Source of the DNA: Girardinichthys multiradiatus
Taxonomy: Eukaryota; Chordata; Actinopteri; Cyprinodontiformes; Goodeidae
Length of the DNA: 64,000 nt
Reading direction: 5' to 3'
Assembly: GCF_021462225.1 (NCBI RefSeq)
Contig: NC_061816.1
Coordinates: 3,195,249-3,259,248 of the forward strand
Part shown: in pieces, positions 23,030-33,259 of the stretch
Position numbering within the stretch: the first letter of the stretch is position 1
How the letters are laid out: every line of letters begins with the position of its first letter
Notes under the pieces: generated by a model
What the model was told of the DNA's origin: nothing
Seen by the model: only the letters and a program-made list of their open reading frames with translations
Database searches by the model: none
Program-made: the position numbers and the translations under genes

Positions 23030-24985
23030 TCAATGGTTTTTTTCGCTTCTGTGTGGATTTGACATGTGTTTGTATAAATATGATTTTGAAGCAAAACTTT
23101 TTCCACATGCATCACAGGCAAAGGGTTTGTCCCCTGTGTGGATTCGCATGTGTATGTTGAATTTTGACTTGGAGACAAATCTTTTTCCACATGCATCACA
23201 ACCAAATGGTTTATCTCCTGTGTGGATTCTTATGTGTGCGTTTAATTGTGACTTGGAGACAAATCTTTTTCCACATGCATCACAACCAAATGGTTTATCT
23301 CCTGTGTGAATTCTCATGTGTATATTTAAATCTGACTTGGAGACAAATCTTTTTCCACATGCATCACAACCAAACGGTTTATCTCCTGTGTGGATTCTCA
23401 TGTGTGCATTTAATTGTGACTTGGAGACAAATCTTTTCCCACATGCATCACAACTAAACGGTTTATCTCCTGTGTGAATTCTCATGTGTATGTTTAAATC
23501 TGACTTGGAGACATATCTTTTTCCGCATGCATCACAACCAAAAGGTTTATCTCCTGTGTGAATTCTCATGTGTGTGTTTAAATCTGACTTGGAGACAAAT
23601 CTTTTTCCGCATGCATCACAACCAAAAGGTTTATCTCCTGTGTGAATTCTCATGTGTGTGTTTAAATTTGACTTGAAGGCAAATCTTTTTCCACATACAT
23701 CACAACAAAAAGGTTTATCTCCTGTGTGAATTCTCATGTGTGTGTTTAATTGTGACTTGGCGACAAATCTTTTTCCACATGCATCACAACTAAAAGGTTT
23801 GTCTCCTTTGTGATCTCTCATGTGCGTGTTTAAGTGTGAATTGTAGCGAAATGTTTTTCCACATGCATCACAACTAAAAGGTTTATCTCCTGTGTGGGTT
23901 CTCATGTGCGTGTTTAATTGTGATTTGGAGACAAATCTTTTTCCACATACTTCACAACCAAAAGGTTTATCTCCTGTGTGGATTCTCATGTGCGTGTTTA
24001 ATTGTGACTTGGAGACAAATCTTTTTCCACATGCATCACAACTAAAAGGTATATCTCCTGTGTGGATTCTCATGTGCGTGTTTAATTGTGACTTGTAGCA
24101 AAAACAATTTCCACATGCATCACAATGAAAAGGTTTATCTCCTGTGTGGATTCTCGTGTGTATGTTTAAATCTGACTTGTAGGAAAATCTTTTTCCACAT
24201 TCATCACAAATAAAGGATTTCTCCCCAGTGTGGATTTTTGTGTGTCGTTTTAAATCATGTTTCCAGTTAAAACCTTTACCACACTCACCACAGTTAAACT
24301 TTTTACTACCTTTCTGGACTTTTGTCAGTGAATCTATAGTTTTCTTCTCTCTGAAACACGTCTCATTACCGGAACAATCTGAAGACGTTAATCTTGGATT
24401 ACATATCATGTGACTCTGAAGAGAGCGTCTGTTAGCAAAATTTTCTCCACACTCAGAGCAGCTCAAAGATTTGTTGACAGTGTTTCTGTCTGACCCTGGA
24501 GCCCTGCTCTCCTTCCAATCCTCCTCACTGTCTTCAGTTTCAGAGTCTGACAAGCGTTTAAGCTCAGATTTATGATGCTTCACATCATCATCATCACTGT
24601 CTTTAGTCTCTGAATAGTTGGAAGAGCCTCCATGACTATTTCGATCTGGGTTCCTGCTGGATTCTGCTGTTCCAAAATCCTCTTCTTTAATTTCTGATTT
24701 TATCTGATCAGCTGAGCTGCTGCTTGGAAGATCTCTGTCTTCTGTTTGGTGTTGATGAAACTGAGAGAACAGAGGTTTCTCTTCATCCTCTTCACTCTTC
24801 ATTTGGACATCAGTTAATGGAAACATGGTATCATCAGTCTCCTTCTTCACATTCAGTTGTTCTCCATCCTGGCTGGTCCAGATTCTTTCACTTTCCTCCT
24901 TTATGTGGAGGAGCTCCAGCTCCTGCTGGTCCATATCAGGACTCTGTTCTTCAGGAGCATCTTCTTTAACATCTGCAGACATCAT
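23030..24985 (-). CDS. C2H2 zinc-finger protein, left-arm copy (651 codons)
   Basis: Putative nuclear DNA-binding regulator. Residues 1-173 are acidic and KE-rich ([20 protein letters not shown]; an Asp/Glu run near 128-160), typical of a large fish ZNF family. Residues 174-195 form a degenerate finger ([20 protein letters not shown]) whose last His is Asn. From 230 to 650 there are 15 tandem C2H2 fingers of 28 residues, mostly joined by HTGDKPF rather than the usual HTGEKPF. The fingers are very alike: helix positions -1,2,3,6 are mostly S,S,Q/D,T/I/A. The final finger ends KHMSNPH. The ATG lies where a paralogous exon has a splice acceptor (TTTCAG has become TTTCAATG), so either this is a true start or splicing uses the CTGCAG 10 nt further on. 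The single open exon has no frameshift. Targets are unknown. Confidence 0.9.
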   Translation of the reverse strand: MMSADVKEDAPEEQSPDMDQQELELLHIKEESERIWTSQDGEQLNVKKETDDTMFPLTDVQMKSEEDEEKPLFSQFHQHQTEDRDLPSSSSADQIKSEIKEEDFGTAESSRNPDRNSHGGSSNYSETKDSDDDDVKHHKSELKRLSDSETEDSEEDWKESRAPGSDRNTVNKSLSCSECGENFANRRSLQSHMICNPRLTSSDCSGNETCFREKKTIDSLTKVQKGSKKFNCGECGKGFNWKHDLKRHTKIHTGEKSFICDECGKRFSYKSDLNIHTRIHTGDKPFHCDACGNCFCYKSQLNTHMRIHTGDIPFSCDACGKRFVSKSQLNTHMRIHTGDKPFGCEVCGKRFVSKSQLNTHMRTHTGDKPFSCDACGKTFRYNSHLNTHMRDHKGDKPFSCDACGKRFVAKSQLNTHMRIHTGDKPFCCDVCGKRFAFKSNLNTHMRIHTGDKPFGCDACGKRFVSKSDLNTHMRIHTGDKPFGCDACGKRYVSKSDLNIHMRIHTGDKPFSCDACGKRFVSKSQLNAHMRIHTGDKPFGCDACGKRFVSKSDLNIHMRIHTGDKPFGCDACGKRFVSKSQLNAHIRIHTGDKPFGCDACGKRFVSKSKFNIHMRIHTGDKPFACDACGKSFASKSYLYKHMSNPHRSEKNH

Positions 24986-25360
24986 TGAAACACATTACAT
25001 GCATTATGAACAACTTTACCTTGACAATGTTACAAAGATGATAAAGATTAAAACTAGAGAATAAAATCTGATAAATATTTTCACTGAACAGTACAGTAGA
25101 TAAAATCAGAGATAACACAATGGTATGATAACTTTGAGTGTAAATATTACGGTTTCACGATTTAATGGTATAAATATGAGATTCTAAAACATAAATGTAT
25201 ACAATGATTTAATTGCCTCTTTTTAAAGCTGAAAATGAATAGTATTACATTGCTGATATAAAATAGAGTATATTTATTTTTTGTACATAAGCCTCTTTTG
25301 CCATTATTCTGATTTTGAATTACTTTTAGAGCTTTTATTATTAGCTAGATACTTTTGATT
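24986..25360 (-). other. Upstream flank/intron of left zinc-finger exon
   Basis: Homologous in reverse orientation to about 62290-62600, the flank of the right-arm zinc-finger exon. Shared blocks include TGTACTGTTCA, ATTTATCAGATT and CATAATGCATGTAATGTG. This conserved flank shows that the two zinc-finger exons are duplicates and not just members of one family. It probably ends an intron. Confidence 0.7.
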
Positions 25361-25431
25361 TGTTATGATTTTACTCAGAATGTTTTGATTCTATTTACTC
25401 CTGCCATACAGGTACATGCTTTTTACGGTGA

Positions 25432-26290
25432 ATGACCACTTTCACCCTCTTCGCTACATTCTCACACTACTCTCCAATTTTGTATTATTTGCTGTTATTT
25501 CAGCTTTTAACTTTATGTTCTCTCTCTTTTCTCTTCCTAGAAGCTACACCTGGCCTGACTCTGTGTCTACCGGTGACACCTTTCTGGAGAGGGGAATCGT
25601 CCGAGCTTCTGCTGGCAACAACTTAATGCTCACCCTCTACCGATGATCCACTTGACCCTGTCTTTTAGTGTTTAACCCTTTCTCTCTCCTAGACATGGCA
25701 ATTGACTGAGCTTTTACTGTGACTAACTCTATGAGCTCTTGCAAACTCTAACCTTGAAAACTGGCTCAGAGTTTATCTGTTCTTTCTTTCTAGGTGAAAC
25801 GACTAAAGGAGCTACATCCATTAACATTTACTTTTCCTTCCCATAGAAAGTACTCCTGGATCAGTGCTTCTTTGTTCTTTTTGTGTCTCTGCTCTGTTCT
25901 CTCAAACCCCCAGTCGGTCGTGGCAGAAGGCCGCTCACACTGAGCCTGGTTCTGCTGGAGGTTTCTTCCTGTTAAAAGGGAGTTTTTCCTCTCCACTGTC
26001 GCTACATGCATGCTCAGTATGAGGGATTGCTGCAAAGTCAACGCCAGTGACTGTCCACTGTTTCTACATGTTCATCCAGGAGGAGGGAATGCTACAGATC
26101 TCTGACTCGATGCAATCTGCTGGGTTTCTTTAGATAGAAAAACTTTTTATCCAATTTGAATAAAAAACTGAATCTGACTGCACTGTTCAATGATTAGGAT
26201 TAACTGGAATGTATGTACCTGACTTTTGTGAAGTGCCTTGAGACAACATGTGTTGTGATGTGCATTATATAAATAAACTGAATTGAAAAC
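25432..26290 (+). repeat. Repeat R2, copy 1
   Basis: Abundant fish interspersed repeat, about 860 bp. It starts TGACCACTTTCACCCTCTTC, passes CCCCCAGTCGGTCGTGGCAG and TACATGCATGCTCAGTATGA, and ends at a tail like GTGCCTTGAGACAACATGTG plus ATAAATAAACTGAATTGA. Other copies are at 35290-37440 (split by Tc1), 41362-42225 and 47797-48290 (minus). The 83-codon frames on its minus strand are artefacts. Confidence 0.85.
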
Positions 26291-26455
26291 TAAACTGAAT
26301 TGAACAAAGGCATTTTTACTTTAGGTACAATATACAGCAAATCTAGGATCAACCACAGAAGAGAAACATTGCTGCTGGATAGTTTTAAAACAGCTTGTCT
26401 TTTCATTCCAGCTTGAGTTGAGACCTTCACACAGTTGTGAATCAGCTCACATAGC

Positions 26456-26650
26456 AAGGCAAGGAAAGGAAAGTTTATATAAATCTATATGGCACTTTTC
26501 AGTAACAAGACACTCAAAGTGCTTCAAAGAAAAGAAAACATTACAATGATACAGGAAAGACAAAAACAACAACAACAATAATCCTTGGGAGTCACTGGTA
26601 TGAAGTAGTTTTTGTCTATTTTTTCTAACAATTCCGGCTAAACAATAACC
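26456..26650 (+). repeat. Repeat R3, copy 1
   Basis: Carries CACTTTTCAGTAACAAGACA and CTCAAAGTGCTTC, a common fish SINE/LINE-tail motif. It matches 30255-30420 in the same orientation. Confidence 0.6.
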
Positions 26651-26779
26651 AGAAGAAGATAAACAGCCCACCAAGGCCGTACAGGGGAGTCTGATTCAGA
26701 AAAACAATAACAATACTATTTCACCTCCGAGTTCATGAACCAAACCAGCCTGCAATTGTGTGCAAGGATTAAATCCAGT

Positions 26780-27440
26780 TTACGATTCTGCTTCCTTAAA
26801 GGAGACATATTCTTTTAAATTCTTCCTTTTCACCCTTAAATAATTCAGTTGCGGTCTATATGAAGTGGAACTGCAATGCTTTGGTCTGAACTCCTTGTTC
26901 TTGTAGCTCCACAGGCTCCTCTTTTCCCCCTGTTCTTATGTGCATCTGAGAGCAACTTGTTTTGGTGTTGTCTCTTTAAATGCAACTGAGACACTTCACA
27001 CCCAGCCTCCCTCGAGGTCAAACAGCGCTGCACTTTAACCCATTCGGCCATTGTTGTATTTTGATAACAATTATCTAGTGCCGTAGAAACACGACAAACA
27101 TTGCATAAACAATGCAAACCTGTTTATGTAATAATACTATTCAAAAACAAGCAGTATGGTTCTGTCCTCCAGGAGATAAAAGCAGCACACAGCACTAAGA
27201 TAAGCACAAGACATGATGCTAACGCTAACTAAACAATTGCCAGGACGTCGTATCAAAACACAATTTATGTCTAAAATAAAGTTTGTTGACATTTTAGCAT
27301 TATTTGCAGCTTACCACTTTGCTGTGCCCATCGTTTCCATAGACAGAAGGAACTGAGCCCTTAATCAAATGAAGTCTTTCAGTAAATCCTTCCTGATACT
27401 GGTGGAGGTTGCTGAAGAAACTCATCCTTGAAGTGGGGAA
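26780..27440 (-). repeat. Inverted duplicate segment P5, minus copy
   Basis: About 660 bp matching 29555-30240 in opposite orientation. Shared blocks include TTATTTTAGACATAAAT, GATACGACGTCCTGGC and TTTAAAGAGACAACACCAAA. It contains the 37-codon exon at 27315-27425. The rest has no gene that I can support. Confidence 0.75.
27315..27425 (-). CDS. 37-codon exon of an unrecognised gene
   Basis: ATG at 27425 opens MSFFSNLHQYQEGFTERLHL, continues IKGSVPSVYGNDGHSKV, and ends exactly at a good splice donor (GTG|GTAAGC, intron side 27314-27309). A duplicate on the plus strand near 29580-29690 keeps most of the residues (QEGFAERLHL, VYGNDGHSKV) and the donor, but its start codon is ACG and it has single-base indels. 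Conservation of the donor plus the frame suggests a real former or current exon. I do not recognise the protein. It lies about 0.45 kb downstream, on the same strand, of the broken transmembrane-exon copy, so it could belong to that gene. Confidence 0.4.
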
Positions 27441-27510
27441 ATACGGATTTCACAATAAAATTTAACTAGGCACTCCAAAGAGGTTCTGATCCTGGGGTAT
27501 GGTCTAATAA

Positions 27511-27568
27511 CTGGTGTGGGTTAACAACAGAACATTTGACTGGTGTGGGTTAACAACAGAACATTTAG
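27511..27568. repeat. 29-bp tandem duplication
   Basis: The unit CTGGTGTGGGTTAACAACAG plus 9 bases occurs twice in a row (27511-27539 and 27540-27568). Confidence 0.95.
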
Positions 27569-27849
27569 ATTTTTCCACTTGCTGCTTCGGCATCTTCAAC
27601 TTGAACTCTTAAAACACTGTGAGAGAAAAAAATGGCAGATTCGCTGGATTGGTTATCTAGAAGTCCATGACCATATTTAGAAAATACTGTGACATAATAG
27701 AGACCGAAACGTAATAGAAAATGGAAAAATCTAAACCAAAAAGCATCTAAATATATCATCACATAATCTGGAGTAACTAAATTCAAATTTTCTACACTTT
27801 CAGACACTCCCAATACACAAAAAATTTGTTTAAGAGCTATAAAAGTGGA

Positions 27850-28260
27850 TTTTGCATGACATGTACCCTTTAAGATTTCAGTCTGACTCTTGATCGCTCT
27901 GCAGATCCCTTCAAACATGACAGGCAGCTTTGCACTGGCCAGAACTGCTGCCGACATTTCCAAAAAGCAGAAATCCTGTTATCAAAAATCCAAACATCTT
28001 CCATGTCCTCGACTGACATCATTGTCAGACACACAATCTTCCATTGCTGCCAAGAATCCATTGTGTATCCGGAGAAAAACATCCCGTCTGGGCAAGAAGG
28101 TTCCCCCCCTTACCCTGTCTTCTCATCAAGAAAATGTTATCAATTACGTTGAGAGACCAGCTGACCAAATCCATAATGCACAAATTTGGACGATATGCAA
28201 AGAGAGGCTCCAAAAGAAGACAGACACAGAGCTGAAGCAGCAGCATGGCAGAGCCTGACT
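27850..28260 (-). pseudogene. Broken copy of the transmembrane/coiled-coil gene at 31.3-31.8 kb
   Basis: Aligns with the gene at 31287-31780. Shared blocks include ATTATGGATTTGGTCAGCTG followed by GTCTCTCAACGTAATTGAT, then CCAGACGGGA and ACACAATGGATTCTTGGCAG. The counterpart of the start codon is at about 28020 (MSVEDMEDVWIF). A short deletion then shifts the frame, and roughly 50 bases of the membrane segment are missing. Homology returns as AKLPVMFEGICRAIKSQTE, corresponding to PKLAAMLDGVCREINTQTG. Clearly a pseudogene. It lies on the same strand as the intact copy. Confidence 0.65.
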
Positions 28261-28379
28261 AAACACACAATATAACTCAGTGAAACCAACCATCTAGTAA
28301 TATATCTAAATAATTTCTAACTTTTAAATATAGTTTTCTTTCTTCCTCCACTAAAATCTTGATGAGGAGTGTTTGGATA

Positions 28380-28600
28380 GCCGGCAGAGCTACGTGTTCA
28401 GATCCAGAGAACCAAGTCGGAGTGTTCCACCAGTACCACAACTTCACCAGACAAGAGTTACACTGAAATCCTAGAATCTATTGACCAAAAGCTTACCAAC
28501 CTCGGCGCCAGACTGGTCCTTCAAGAAGTTCTCTACAAAGAATTCTAGGCCCAAGGGAAGTCATTAAACGTATATACCAGGAACAGTTGGCAATGCTAGC
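28380..28600 (+). pseudogene. L1-type LINE ORF1 remnant
   Basis: Reads TYTEILESI-like residues in shifted frames, then QKLTNLGARLVLQEVLYKEF and a stop. The motif KL..L.ARL.L.EVL.KEF is the coiled-coil start of the fish L1 ORF1 protein. A similar piece is on the minus strand at 59641-59880, sharing the unusual block GGGAAGTCATTA just after the coil. Confidence 0.5.
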
Positions 28601-28639
28601 TGCTGTAAACAAGACATTGAATTAAAGTGTACAAAAACT

Positions 28640-29554
28640 CAATGAAGGAATGATGAAGCTCTTATTTACCGCATGCGGTTTTATTTTATTATCCGAGCCA
28701 CGAGGCAAACAGCTAGTTATTCAAGCCAATGCCTAGCCATGCTGTGTGCCAACAGGCCTGCTAGGTTAGCCTGACTGTGAGTTGTCTACTGAGGGTTGAA
28801 TGACAAACATTTAATGCTAAAGTGTTATTTCTGGAATTGATGTTCATCATGGTTCCTCACATTCTCATTTGATCCAAAGCTGGGATCATTTCTAAGTTCT
28901 CACTTGTCCATTACTCTTCAATTGATTAACCTTCCATTTTCCTATTAATATTTTTCCTTTGGTCAGTAGTTCACTGGATGATTCTAGTCTTAGGTGGAAA
29001 ATTTTATTAACTGGCATGTTTGACAGTACGGTTAAAATATTCTGGTTAGTAAATTCACATACATAGAGAGAAGTGTTTTCTGGTTATTTTTGTGTAAAAG
29101 TTATTTGCTGATTGAAAGGCCGTGTTTGTATCACCTCTTTTTGGGTAACTGTCTGATAATAAAGTTACGTTTTGGTGAATTTTCAAAAATGAAAAGTTGA
29201 ATTTAGTCTCTCTAGGTGCTGCGTAGATATCTTAAATTTTTGTTTGGGTCACAGTTTTCCATCCATTCAGTTTTCTCTATCATCTATTACGCTTTCCAAC
29301 TGTTACATCACAGTATTTGCTGTGGAACAGCTAAATAAGGTCATGGACTTCCCGCTTATCAATTACACCAATATGCCGTTTTTATTTCTTGGTGCGGTTT
29401 TGTAGTCCTAGCTCAAGTTTCCCCACGCTGCAAGAGGATAAGTTCAGTTTGGTTATTGGGTGGATCAACCCACATTATTTATTACACGGTGCCCCAGCTT
29501 TAGAACCTCTTTGAAGTGCCTGGTTAAATATTATTTTTCATGGAAATGTTCCCA
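28640..29554. other. No recognisable feature
   Basis: Unique-looking AT-rich sequence; no supportable gene, repeat pair or RNA gene seen. Confidence 0.4.
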
Positions 29555-30240
29555 CATCAGTGGGGAAATTCCCCCTCATTTGCACGAAGCTTTTGAAGGA
29601 CGAGTCCTTCAGGAACCTCCTTCAGGACCAAGAAGGATTTGCTGAAAGACTTCATCTTCATTTGTCTTTGCCTTTTGTCTATGGAAACGACGGACACAGC
29701 AAAGTAGTAAGCTGCAAATAACGCTACAATGACAACAAACTTTATTTTAGACATAAATATATTGTGTTGATACGACGTCCTGGCCATTGTTCTGGCAGCA
29801 GTAGCATGGTGTCTTCTGCTGGTGTTAGCGCTGTGTGCTGCTTTTAGCTCCTTGAGGACAGAACCGTACAGCATGTTCTGAATAGTATTATTACATAAAC
29901 AGTTTTTAATGTTTTTGCCATTTTTGTCTTGTTTCTATGTCACTAGATAATTGTATCTCTGCTGTCAAACTACAAAAATGGCCTAATGGGTTAAAGTGGA
30001 GCACTCTGACCTGGAGGGAGGCGGGGTGTGAAGTGTCTCAGTTGCATTTAAAGAGACAACACCAAAACAAGTCTGACACATGTCAGAACACGGGGAAAAG
30101 AGGAGCCTGTGGAGCTACAAGAACAAAGAGTTCAGACCAAAGCATTGCAGTTCCACTTTATATAGACCACAACTGAATGATTTAAGGGTGAAAGGGAAGG
30201 ATTTAAAAGCACAATATGTTCCCTTTAATTGAATTATAAA
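29555..30240 (+). repeat. Inverted duplicate segment P5, plus copy
   Basis: Reverse-complement partner of 26780-27440. It includes a decayed copy of the 37-codon exon (about 29580-29690) with its GTAAGC donor, followed by the shared non-coding block to the end motif AATATGTTCCCTTTAA. The two copies are separated by about 2.1 kb. Confidence 0.75.
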
Positions 30241-30254
30241 GAACACAGGGGTTA

Positions 30255-30420
30255 TAAGGTAAGGTAAGTTTATTTATAAAGCGCTTTTCAGTAACAAGAC
30301 ATTCAAAGCGCTGTACATGAGGAAGAACAATTACAATACAATCACAAAGAAAATAAACACAGAAAACAATTAATAATCCTTCCAAGTTTACTGGTAGAAA
30401 TTGGTTCCAAACCACTCTTA
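30255..30420 (+). repeat. Repeat R3, copy 2
   Basis: GCGCTTTTCAGTAACAAGAC followed by ATTCAAAGCGCTGTACATG; same family and orientation as 26456-26650. Confidence 0.6.
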
Positions 30421-31286
30421 ATAATAAAGCATCTAAAGCTAAAAGAAGATGATAATATTGATAGTCTCATCATTCCACTGAATTCTAACTAGGGAAGCTG
30501 AGTCACTGGTCCAAAACAGCTTTAATCCACATTTTCAGGTGCTAATAATATATTGCTTTTACTGGTACTGAAGATGAACTAAGTAATAACAGTCCATTGT
30601 AGTCTAAATAAGAAAGCTGGGTCATTGGTGTAAGAGCAGCTAAAGTCCAAATTACTAATAATATTTGGTTTTCGCTGGGATTCCTTCTGTTAAAACTAAA
30701 AATCAATGAAAAAGTAATGAAATACTAATAATAATTGGCTTTTGCTGGTAATCCTTCTGAGAAATCTGAAAATCTATGAAAAGTAATGAAATCACACATT
30801 TAGGTAAAGTAAGATAGGAGGAAAACAAAAATCATATTTCAGACTCTATTCTTAGCCGAATAGTCTGAAATAGTACTAAAAACCTCAGCAGGGGTAAGCA
30901 ACGCACAAATAAGTAAAGATTCAGCAAGGGTACAGTGGAATCTTGAGGGTGCAAATATATAAGTCTGAGTGTATTTGTAAGAATTAGACTGTCAACACTG
31001 ATAGAAGCGCCATTGTCCTTGAGAAGAGAGGTGGAAGTTTTATCAATCGGCCGCATAGTCCTATCAGCACACAGCTGGTAGGGGAGTGCTGGGAAGAGCG
31101 TCGTGTTTATATAACATCCAGGAGATATTTTGTCGATAGCCAGTTAGCAGAAGTTGCCAAGGCCACATTGGGGTGCCAGATTTAGAAAAACAATAAATGT
31201 TTTGGTTCAGGCAGTGGTGAATTTCCAACTACCTTAAGAGTTTTACTGGTATGTCTCAATTGCGAATCCAAATAGCCAAATTTCTG
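30421..31286. other. Non-genic, with a 70-bp imperfect tandem duplication
   Basis: At about 30655-30790 two diverged units follow each other (GCTGGGATTCCTTCTG... and GCTGGTAATCCTTCTG..., each ending AGTAATGAAAT). No gene is seen. Part of this may be the intron downstream of the exon at 31287-31601. Confidence 0.4.
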
Positions 31287-31601
31287 TTATTTTCCGCATA
31301 TCTGGAGCATATAACTTCTCCAAGATTGCATCCTTTTACCTCTGAGTCCAACCGCTGCCAGGCTGCGATTCTGTTCAAGAATCGTGTCCAGGTTGCGATT
31401 CTGCTCTCTTAACTTTCCAGTCTGAGTGTTGATCTCTCTACAGACTCCATCCAACATCGCAGCCAGCTTTGGAATGCTTTGAACAGCCGCCCACGTTTTG
31501 CAAATCACTTGATAAGCCAGGTAACCACCAACTCCAAAAAGCAGAAATCCTGTTATCAAAAGCCCAAATATGTACACATTTTCCACGTCTGCAACCAACA
31601 T
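31287..31601 (-). CDS. Small membrane protein with coiled coil, unrecognised family
   Basis: ATG at 31601 opens MLVADVENVYIFGLLITGFL, then LFGVGGYLAYQVICKTW. Residues about 9-33 form one strong transmembrane segment with a short acidic N-terminus. The rest is a polar helix with a repeated heptad-like unit (LREQNRNLDTILEQNRSL), suggesting a coiled coil. The frame can read through to a stop at 31287 (104 codons). An AGAG|GTAAAA site after GLRG (about residue 88) is a plausible donor to further exons. Upstream, a 5' block to about 31780 is conserved in a second, broken copy at 27850-28260, including a 39-nt identical stretch. No known domain recognised. It may be a lineage-specific duplicated gene lying within the left zinc-finger arm, and it is absent from the right arm as far as I can see. 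Confidence 0.5.
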   Translation of the reverse strand: MLVADVENVYIFGLLITGFLLFGVGGYLAYQVICKTWAAVQSIPKLAAMLDGVCREINTQTGKLREQNRNLDTILEQNRSLAAVGLRGKRMQSWRSYMLQICGK

Positions 31602-31780
31602 TGTAGTCAGTCACACAATCGTCCAAAGCTGCCAAGAATCCATTGTGTATCCAGAGAAGAACGTCCCGTCTGGACAAGAGGGTGTCCTTTACCCTGTCGA
31701 AAAAATTTGATCAATTACGTTGAGAGACCAGCTGACCAAATCCATAATTTAAAAGTTTGGAGGATATGCAAAGCGAGGCT
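31602..31780 (-). other. Probable 5' UTR/leader exon of the small membrane gene
   Basis: Conserved with the pseudogene copy. It holds the upstream frame MDLVSWSLNVID followed by a possible donor (CAGG|GTAAAG here, CAGG|GTAAGG in the other copy). A GGTTGCAG near the next ATG could act as acceptor. Whether it is leader, upstream ORF or first coding exon cannot be decided by eye. Confidence 0.35.
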
Positions 31781-31984
31781 CTGAGAAAAATACAAATGAA
31801 AAGCAGAAGCAGGGATCAGCAGGGAGGGAGGGAGAGAAAACACGTGTGTCTTCCACCGAGAGCAAGAGAAAAGTATAAGAGTTACCAACAATTATATTTT
31901 CCTCATCTCAGAAAAAGATATTGCTCAGAAAAAATATTTTCCACAGCTCTTTGATAACACCAGCTCTCTCAGCATCTAAAAAGA

Positions 31985-32255
31985 GACTTTCAGTTTGTCT
32001 TTTTTCCACTTTTGCTTATTTCTCCCTCCACTCCCATCTAATGGTACAACAGGTTGAGTAAATGGAGTAAAATCAATAAACATGCATGTGGTCTGAAGGC
32101 ACAACATCATCAATTTCCAAGTTGCAAATGGATAAATCATAAGATAAAACAAGGTCCAGGGTCTGCGTATGTTCATGGGTTTGGTGTCCAATAAATCTAA
32201 GAAGTCCTTCACCAGATGCCTTCCAGAGCAGCTCACAAGAATATTAAAACCCCCA
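31985..32255 (-). pseudogene. LINE endonuclease remnant (Rex1/L2-like)
   Basis: GGFNILVSCSGRHLVKDFLD corresponds to the GDFNIHVC...LVKDFL motif of fish Rex1/CR1/L2-group endonucleases. The following segment continues in another frame. It has a mutated Asp (GGFN for GDFN) and frameshifts. Confidence 0.6.
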
Positions 32256-32432
32256 ACAAAAAAACCCGGCTCATATTATCATTAATTTAATAAAGTCAAC
32301 TCTGAAACTCTGGAAATGTCTCATTTCTTCCTCCTTGTTGTGAAGCAAATCTACTTTTGATCATAAAAGACAACCAGATGCACCAGACTGTTAGCTGCCA
32401 GACAGGAGACACACACACAAACAAATCCTTAC

Positions 32433-32618
32433 TCTTGATAGGAGCTGCAGTTAATGGAAACCTGGTATCAGTCTCCTCCTTCACAGTGAGCTGCTCTCCT
32501 TCCTGACTGGTCCAGAGTTCCTCCTGTTCCTCCTTTATCTGGAGGGACTCTGGCTCCTGCTGATCCACATCAGGACTCTGTTCTTCAGGAGCCTCTTCTT
32601 TAACATCTGCTGGCAGCA
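32433..32618 (-). CDS. KE-rich exon of zinc-finger gene, left arm
   Basis: Exon bounded by an acceptor TTTCAG (32619-32620 side) and a donor AGA|GTAAGG. It is 186 nt long, phase 1 at both ends, and encodes [38 protein letters not shown] and EQLTVKEETDTRFPLTAAPI. This is the acidic N-terminal segment of fish ZNF proteins. The encoded protein is identical to the right-arm exon at 56240-56425. The zinc-finger exon at 23030-24985, on the same strand 7.4 kb downstream, begins with a diverged copy of the same segment. Splicing from here into the CTGCAG acceptor of that exon would keep the frame and place two KE-rich units in tandem. Alternatively this is a leftover exon that is no longer used. Confidence 0.6.
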
Positions 32619-33200
32619 CTGAAACACATTACATGCATTATGAACAACTTTATGTTTCTAAGCTGGTAAAGATTCACATTAGAGAAAAACATCTGATCAG
32701 CAGTTTAGAGAAAACTGAACCTCAAGAACTGACAGTTTAGGTCATGTGCAGAATCTCATATTTAACCCCTGAATTAAATCACTATTATATAAAACATAAT
32801 TGCCTGAGTTTTGCTGTGAAGCAGATGGTTTGTGAAGTAGAGATTGTTCATTGAATATAGCACAGACAGCTGATATAGCAACATTTAGATATTTAGTACA
32901 GTGATAAGAAAAAGGAGTCATAATTTAGCATAAATCAACCATTAGATTGCAGCAACTTGTTCCCTAAACAAATCTTGGTATGTGTGAAATATGCACCAAG
33001 CGACATTAGTGGACAGTGTCTGAGGGAAATGCGTCAGAACTTATCAGTTATTTTATGATCCATAGCAGCTTTAATTATTAAGTAACACTTTTATATGAAT
33101 GTGCTACTCCATGCTTGTGGCTTTATGTCCAGAATATTGAATGTGCATATGATAATACGGATAGCAGGAGCTCTCTCCACATGCGAACGGTTCCAGGTTA
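32619..33200 (-). other. Intron upstream of the KE-rich exon, left arm
   Basis: Closely matches 55606-56239 in opposite orientation, with only scattered changes. Homology stops near 33200, shortly before the hAT-like element at 33260. Confidence 0.8.
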
Positions 33201-33259
33201 TTTTATTACGTTTCATATTCAGCGACATTTTTGTCCTAAACATGGCCGTCCCCTTAAAC

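Noticed and set aside
23030..24300. Regular 84-bp repeats resembling a satellite or CRISPR-like array
   Set aside because: The period is exactly one C2H2 finger plus linker and the frame is open throughout; spacers are not unique.
23064..24413. Several plus-strand open frames opposite the left zinc-finger gene
   Set aside because: They are antisense shadows of the 84-nt finger repeat; their residues repeat with the same period and have no independent features.
25790..26041. 83-codon frame repeated at 41719-41970 and 47803-48024
   Set aside because: Conserved only because it lies within repeat R2; there is no sign that the repeat encodes this protein.
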